The notes beneath the pieces are model-generated. The model did not search any database, was not told the DNA's origin, and was given only the letters and a program-made list of their open reading frames with translations. Of a stretch of DNA of 10,827 nt, positions 6,732 to 10,827 are shown piece by piece. The number at the start of each line of letters is the position of its first letter. The first letter of the stretch is position 1. The stretch covers positions 1 through 10,827 of the forward strand of contig CAKVNP010000041.1 of the NCBI GenBank assembly GCA_934777095.1, read 5' to 3'. The translations under genes and the position numbers were made by a program. The stretch comes from an uncultured Clostridium sp. (GTDB lineage Bacteria > Bacillota > Clostridia > Clostridiales > Clostridiaceae).

Positions 6732-6792
6732 GGATAAAAATCTTCTAAAGAGAATAATAAGTTAATATTAAATTAATAGAAAGGGAGTTTAT

Positions 6793-8025
6793 ATGGACGA
6801 AAGTATATCGATTATTTTAATTCTAGTGGTATTGATTATTTTATCTGCTTATTTCTCTGCAACTGAAACCTCATTTTCATCATTAAATAAAATAAAAATG
6901 ATAAACTTATCTAGAAAAGGCAATAAGAAAGCAAAGCTTACACTTAAACTATCTGATAAATATGATGAAATAATTTCAACGATTTTGATTGGTAATAATA
7001 TTGTAAACATAGCAGCAGCCTCTTTGGCTACAGTATTATTCACCAGCATCTGGGGAGAAGCTGGAGTTACTATTTCTACTATTGTAATGACAATTGTGGT
7101 TTTGATTTTTGGTGAAGTATCTCCAAAGAGCCTGGCCAAGGATATTCCTGAAAGTTTTGCTATGTTTTCATCGCCTATTTTAAGCTTCTTCTGTATATTA
7201 TTAAAACCGCTTAATTTCTTGTTCTGTCAATGGAAAAAGCTTTTAAGCAGGATCTTTAAAATTAAAAATGATAACAGCATTACCGGAGAGGAGATACTTA
7301 CTATCGTAAAAGAAGCTCAAAACATGGGCGGCATAAATTATCAGGAAGGTGAACTTATAAGAAGCGCCATAGAATTTAATGACCAAAATGTAATTGATGT
7401 ATTTACTCCTAGAGTAGACGTTGTTGCAGTAGAAGATACCACTTCTAAAGAGGAGCTGATAGATTTATTTACTAAGACGGGCTATTCAAGAATTCCTGTT
7501 TATCATGGGAATATTGATAATATTATTGGCATTATCAATGAAAAGGATTTTTTTTATTTGGTTATGAACAATTCTTTGGAAGAGGTAAAAACAATTATTA
7601 AAAGTATAGCTTTTATTCCGCCAACAATGAAGATATCAAAGCTTCTTAGACTTTTACAAAATAGTAAATCACATATGGCAGTTATTATAGATGAATATGG
7701 AGGAACTATGGGGATTGTAACTTTAGAAGATGTATTAGAAGAATTAGTAGGTGAAATATGGGATGAGCATGATGAAATAGTTAACGAAATTCAAAAGGTG
7801 GATGAAAATGAATATTTAGTAACAGGCAGTGCCAAAGTAGAAAAGTTATTTGAAGAACTTAAAATAAATCAAGAGGTAGAAATGATTTCAGTTAATGGAT
7901 GGGTTACAAAAGAATTAGGGCGCATACCAGTAGAAGGCGATAAATTTAAATATAAAGATTATTTAATTTTAGTGGTGAAGGTTAACAGAAGAAGAGTCTT
8001 ACAAATAAAAATAGTCAAAGAATAA
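6793..8025 (+). CDS. CNNM/CorC (HlyC/CorC) family divalent-cation transporter
   Basis: The 410-residue membrane protein is expected to export or exchange Mg2+ or related divalent cations (the bacterial CNNM/CorC/MpfA group); older annotations call it hemolysin, which the sequence does not support as a toxin. An N-terminal CNNM (DUF21) domain of four hydrophobic segments covers about residues 1-150, with hallmark motifs FSATETSFSSLN (21-32), TILIGNNIVN (63-72) and FGEVSPK (106-112). A cytoplasmic CBS pair follows, about residues 200-325, with FTPRVDVV at 204-211 and VIIDEYGGTMGIVTLEDVLEELVGEI from 297. CBS pairs in this family bind ATP-Mg. A C-terminal CorC_HlyC domain runs from about 336 to the end. 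AAGGGAG lies just upstream of the ATG. The GH3 gene follows 34 bases later with no terminator, so both are probably on one transcript. Confidence 0.93.
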   Translation: MDESISIILILVVLIILSAYFSATETSFSSLNKIKMINLSRKGNKKAKLTLKLSDKYDEIISTILIGNNIVNIAAASLATVLFTSIWGEAGVTISTIVMTIVVLIFGEVSPKSLAKDIPESFAMFSSPILSFFCILLKPLNFLFCQWKKLLSRIFKIKNDNSITGEEILTIVKEAQNMGGINYQEGELIRSAIEFNDQNVIDVFTPRVDVVAVEDTTSKEELIDLFTKTGYSRIPVYHGNIDNIIGIINEKDFFYLVMNNSLEEVKTIIKSIAFIPPTMKISKLLRLLQNSKSHMAVIIDEYGGTMGIVTLEDVLEELVGEIWDEHDEIVNEIQKVDENEYLVTGSAKVEKLFEELKINQEVEMISVNGWVTKELGRIPVEGDKFKYKDYLILVVKVNRRRVLQIKIVKE

Positions 8026-8059
8026 ATAATAGCTTAAGAAATGAAAGGAACATCTATTT

Positions 8060-10426
8060 ATGTCTAATATAAAGCATAGGGAGTTAATAGATAAAATGAC
8101 TTTGGAAGAAAAAGTCTGTCTTTGTTCAGGAGCTAACTTCTGGGAAACTGAGAAAATTGAACAATATAATATACCAAGCCTGATGCTTAATGATGGGCCA
8201 CATGGATTAAGAAAACAGGATGGGTCTGGAGATAATCTAGGTCTTACTGACAGTCTGCCAGCAACTTGTTTCCCAGCAGCATGTTCTTTAGGTTCATCAT
8301 GGAATACTGAGCTGATAAGTAAAGTTTCAAAGGCTATCGGAGAAGAGGCTTTAGAATATGGAACTGATGTGGTATTAGGACCAGGTGTAAATATAAAAAG
8401 GAATCCTTTATGTGGACGTAATTTTGAATATTTCAGTGAAGATCCTTATTTATCAGGGAAGCTTGCAGCAGCATGGATTAAAGGAATAGAGGGAGTAGGC
8501 ATTAGCTCATGCTTAAAACATTTTGCCTGCAATAATCAGGAAACGGAAAGATATCTTTCAAACAGCATAGTTGATGTACGAGCCTTAAGGGAAATTTATC
8601 TAATGCCTTTTGAAATTGCAGTTAAAGAGGGAAATCCCTCTTCTATAATGTGTTCTTATAATAAGATTAATGGAGTTTATGCTAGTGATAATACAGAACT
8701 ATTTAGGAATATTCTAAGAAATCAATGGGGTTACCAAGGACTAGCTATTACTGACTGGGGAAGTTTAAATGATAAAGGTGAAGCATTTAAAGCTGGCGTA
8801 GATTTAGAAATGCCCTGGAGCGGCAAGTTATTTGATAAAGATGTAATAAAAATGGTGCAAAATGGTGAGCTATCTGAAGAATATATAAATGAATCAGTTG
8901 ATAGGCTTTTAACCCTTGCTGATAAACAAGTGGCAAGCAGGAAAAAAGGCTTTAAATTTAATAGAGAAGATCACTATTTATTAGCAAAGGAAGCAGCCAT
9001 TGAAGGTGCAGTGCTTTTGAAAAATGAAGATGGGATACTTCCTCTAGATGAAAATAAGTCTATTGCAATAATAGGTGCTTTAGCCAGCAGAGTCAGATAT
9101 CAAGGAGCCGGTTCCTCACATATAAATCCTATTAAAGTAACTAACATATTAAAAGGGTTTAATTTAAAAAATATAAAATATGATTATTATCCAGCTTATG
9201 AGATAAATGGAAAAGAAAATGATGAGTATTTAAACAATGCTATAAAAGCTGCAGCACAGCATGATATTGCTTTAGTAGTAATAGGTCTTCCTGAAGAGTA
9301 TGAATCAGAAGGGTACGATAGGAAGAATATGAAAATGCCTGCAAGCCATCTTAAGCTTATAGAAGAGGTTTATCAGGTTAATGAGAATATAGTGGTGATT
9401 CTCTTAGGTGGTTCACCTATAGAAATGCCATGGATTTCTTCATGCAAAGCACTTTTGAATATGTACTTAGCTGGTGAAGCTATCGGTGAAGCTGTAGCAG
9501 ATATTGTTTTTGGAAAAGAGAATCCATCAGGGAAACTTGCAGAAACCTATCCAATAAAATATGAAGATACACCTTCGGCAGATACCTTTGGAATATCACC
9601 AAGACAGGCAGAATATCGGGAAAGTATTTATGTAGGATACCGCTATTATGATAAGGCTAAAGTTCCTGTAAGATTTCCCTTTGGTTTTGGCCTTAGCTAT
9701 ACAAGATTTAAATATTCTAATATCAGGCTTTCTAATAAGCGGATGGATAAAAATAATCTTCTTAATGTATCTTGTAAAATTAAAAATATCGGTAAAATGG
9801 CAGGTGCTGAGGTAATTCAGCTTTATGTTAAAAATAGGACAAAACAGAGGTTTAGAGCTGATAAAGAACTTAAGGGGTTTACCAAAGTGTTCTTAAAGCC
9901 AAGGGAAGAAAAAATTGTAGAATTTTTTCTAGATAGCAGGGCCTTTTCTTATTATAGTGCTGAAAATGAAAAATGGTGCGCATTAAATGGCAATTATGAT
10001 ATATTAATAGGTTCCTCAAGCCAGGATATAAGGCTTAATAAAACTATTTACCTAAAAAGTAAAGACATAGAGCTGAAAAATGATATACCTGAATGGTATA
10101 TGCAGCCAGCTGGTTATCCTGCAAAGGATGACTTTGAAAAACTGCTAAAACAAAAAATACCTTCTTATCAATATCCACAGATGGGGAAATATAATTTATA
10201 TTGCACCTTAAATGATATGAAAGAAAATTTAGTGGTTAGGATTGTAATTAACGTAATAAAAAAGTTTTTACTACTTAAATATAATGGAGATGAAAAAAAT
10301 CAACAGTTTATTTTAGCATTTGAGAGCATTACCAACACACCAGTAAAAAGAGTGGCACAAGTTACAGGTGGGGAAATTCCTCTAAAAGTATTTATTAGAG
10401 CCATCGAACTTGCCAATCAAGGATAA
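8060..10426 (+). CDS. glycoside hydrolase family 3 protein (beta-glucosidase-like)
   Basis: The 788-residue enzyme is expected to remove sugars from the non-reducing ends of beta-linked oligosaccharides or glycosides. Its lack of a signal peptide places it in the cytoplasm, acting on imported substrates. The N-terminal barrel domain (about 8-295) has KHFACNNQETER (Lys153-His154) and ITDWG with nucleophile Asp232. The C-terminal alpha/beta domain (about 305-545) has ESEGYDRK, where Glu417 is the likely acid/base, and GEAIGEAVADIVFGKENPSGKLAETYP. A fibronectin type III-like domain follows at about 565-650 (GAEVIQLYVKN...ELKGFTKV). About 125 further residues after it contain NDIPEWYMQPAGYP and end VFIRAIELANQG; I do not assign this part. 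AAAGGAA precedes the ATG. The sugar specificity (glucose, xylose, N-acetylglucosamine or other) cannot be read directly, but the Fn3-bearing architecture favours beta-glucosidase over N-acetylglucosaminidase. Confidence 0.93.
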   Translation: MSNIKHRELIDKMTLEEKVCLCSGANFWETEKIEQYNIPSLMLNDGPHGLRKQDGSGDNLGLTDSLPATCFPAACSLGSSWNTELISKVSKAIGEEALEYGTDVVLGPGVNIKRNPLCGRNFEYFSEDPYLSGKLAAAWIKGIEGVGISSCLKHFACNNQETERYLSNSIVDVRALREIYLMPFEIAVKEGNPSSIMCSYNKINGVYASDNTELFRNILRNQWGYQGLAITDWGSLNDKGEAFKAGVDLEMPWSGKLFDKDVIKMVQNGELSEEYINESVDRLLTLADKQVASRKKGFKFNREDHYLLAKEAAIEGAVLLKNEDGILPLDENKSIAIIGALASRVRYQGAGSSHINPIKVTNILKGFNLKNIKYDYYPAYEINGKENDEYLNNAIKAAAQHDIALVVIGLPEEYESEGYDRKNMKMPASHLKLIEEVYQVNENIVVILLGGSPIEMPWISSCKALLNMYLAGEAIGEAVADIVFGKENPSGKLAETYPIKYEDTPSADTFGISPRQAEYRESIYVGYRYYDKAKVPVRFPFGFGLSYTRFKYSNIRLSNKRMDKNNLLNVSCKIKNIGKMAGAEVIQLYVKNRTKQRFRADKELKGFTKVFLKPREEKIVEFFLDSRAFSYYSAENEKWCALNGNYDILIGSSSQDIRLNKTIYLKSKDIELKNDIPEWYMQPAGYPAKDDFEKLLKQKIPSYQYPQMGKYNLYCTLNDMKENLVVRIVINVIKKFLLLKYNGDEKNQQFILAFESITNTPVKRVAQVTGGEIPLKVFIRAIELANQG

Positions 10427-10459
10427 AAAAAGCCTGCAATTATAGCTGCAGGCTTTTTT
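10426..10459 (+). terminator. strong Rho-independent terminator after the GH3 gene
   Basis: A perfect 13-base inverted repeat (10426-10438 with 10447-10459, core GCCTGCA/TGCAGGC) surrounds an eight-base loop, with six A on the left and six T on the right. It overlaps the last base of the stop codon and could work in both directions. It ends the corC-type/GH3 unit. Confidence 0.92.
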
Positions 10460-10521
10460 ATAAAATTCTATTTAATGGTTAATATATTATTGTTAGCAAA
10501 ATATATGAGGAGATGTTGCAT

Positions 10522-10827
10522 ATGAGATTTTTAGATTGGAAAATAGGCGGTATATTTTTAGGGGTAGTTTTTTTTATCGCAATACTATTAGTAAAGCCTA
10601 TTGGAGTCTCCACTGAATTTTCTGTAGCAGGAGGGCTGATACAAAGTGTATTTGACAATAAACTTATCTATGAAGACAGCCAAAACACATCAGGATACGG
10701 CAGCAATAATAGATATTTTAATAAAAGTGGCGGAGAAATTGCTTCAGAAATTGCAGAACCGATTAATTACAGCAATGTATTTGTCCTTTTTATCATATTA
10801 GGAGGATTTATCTCTGCAGCTACTAAT
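10522..10827 (+). CDS. YeeE/YedE family (sulfur transport) protein, N-terminal part
   Basis: The open frame runs off the right edge after 102 codons with no stop. It starts MRFLDWKIGGIFLGVVFFIAILLVKPIGVSTEFSV, a transmembrane segment followed by the P.G.ST motif typical of YeeE/YedE membrane proteins. A polar stretch with many Asn, Ser and Gly follows (about residues 46-80), and then a second hydrophobic segment (NVFVLFIILGGFISAATN). Members of this family move thiosulfate or other reduced sulfur compounds across the membrane, often with a TusA/SirA-like partner. Whether such a partner follows cannot be seen. The ribosome binding site TGAGGAG (10506-10512) lies nine bases before the ATG. The gene stands behind the GH3 terminator and therefore starts a new unit. 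The family call rests on motif memory over a partial sequence. Confidence 0.72.
   Translation, partial: MRFLDWKIGGIFLGVVFFIAILLVKPIGVSTEFSVAGGLIQSVFDNKLIYEDSQNTSGYGSNNRYFNKSGGEIASEIAEPINYSNVFVLFIILGGFISAATN

Noticed and set aside
6849..7139. A minus-strand open frame within the cation transporter gene
   Set aside because: It is opposite the conserved CNNM membrane domain, and its hydrophobic translation is a by-product of that sequence.
6793..8025. Hemolysin or toxin function for the HlyC/CorC protein
   Set aside because: The historical hemolysin label does not fit the CNNM-CBS-CorC_HlyC architecture, which belongs to divalent-cation transporters.

Overview
The window is AT-rich DNA with strong AGGAGG-type ribosome binding sites, short intergenic gaps and U-tailed hairpin terminators. 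All supported genes lie on the + strand. This points to a low-GC Gram-positive bacterium, most likely a Clostridium-like anaerobe. That placement comes from composition, gene style and protein character, not from a database search.

Layout: (1) 1-126 is the 3' end of a membrane protein gene, closed by a perfect 13-bp terminator hairpin. (2) 296-2284 encodes a secreted protein with a signal peptide, a transglutaminase-like domain with an intact Cys-His-Asp triad and four tandem bacterial Ig-like (Big_2) domains; it has its own terminator. (3) 2429-5670 is a probable four-gene operon behind a recognisable promoter: a small unknown protein, a VanH-like D-lactate dehydrogenase, a 93-residue unknown protein that may be truncated, and the protein AMPylase SelO. 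(4) 5790-6647 is a membrane-anchored protein resembling the DUF6544/DUF6920 group, with a near-perfect housekeeping promoter and its own terminator. (5) 6793-10426 is a two-gene unit: a CNNM/CorC (HlyC/CorC) divalent-cation transporter and a cytoplasmic family 3 glycoside hydrolase with an extra C-terminal region, ended by a strong terminator. (6) 10522-10827 is the 5' end of a YeeE/YedE-type sulfur-compound transporter gene, cut by the window edge.

The terminators split the region into independent units of housekeeping and surface functions: cell-surface protein, fermentation or redox, ion homeostasis, sugar hydrolysis and sulfur uptake. I see no mobile element, phage gene, CRISPR array, tRNA or rRNA, and no clear sign of a new multi-gene system. 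The points most worth a second look are the VanH-like dehydrogenase with no ligase or dipeptidase partner, the possibly truncated 93-residue gene beside it, the C-terminal extension of the glycosidase, and the repeat array of the surface protein. No gap between genes exceeds 300 bases.
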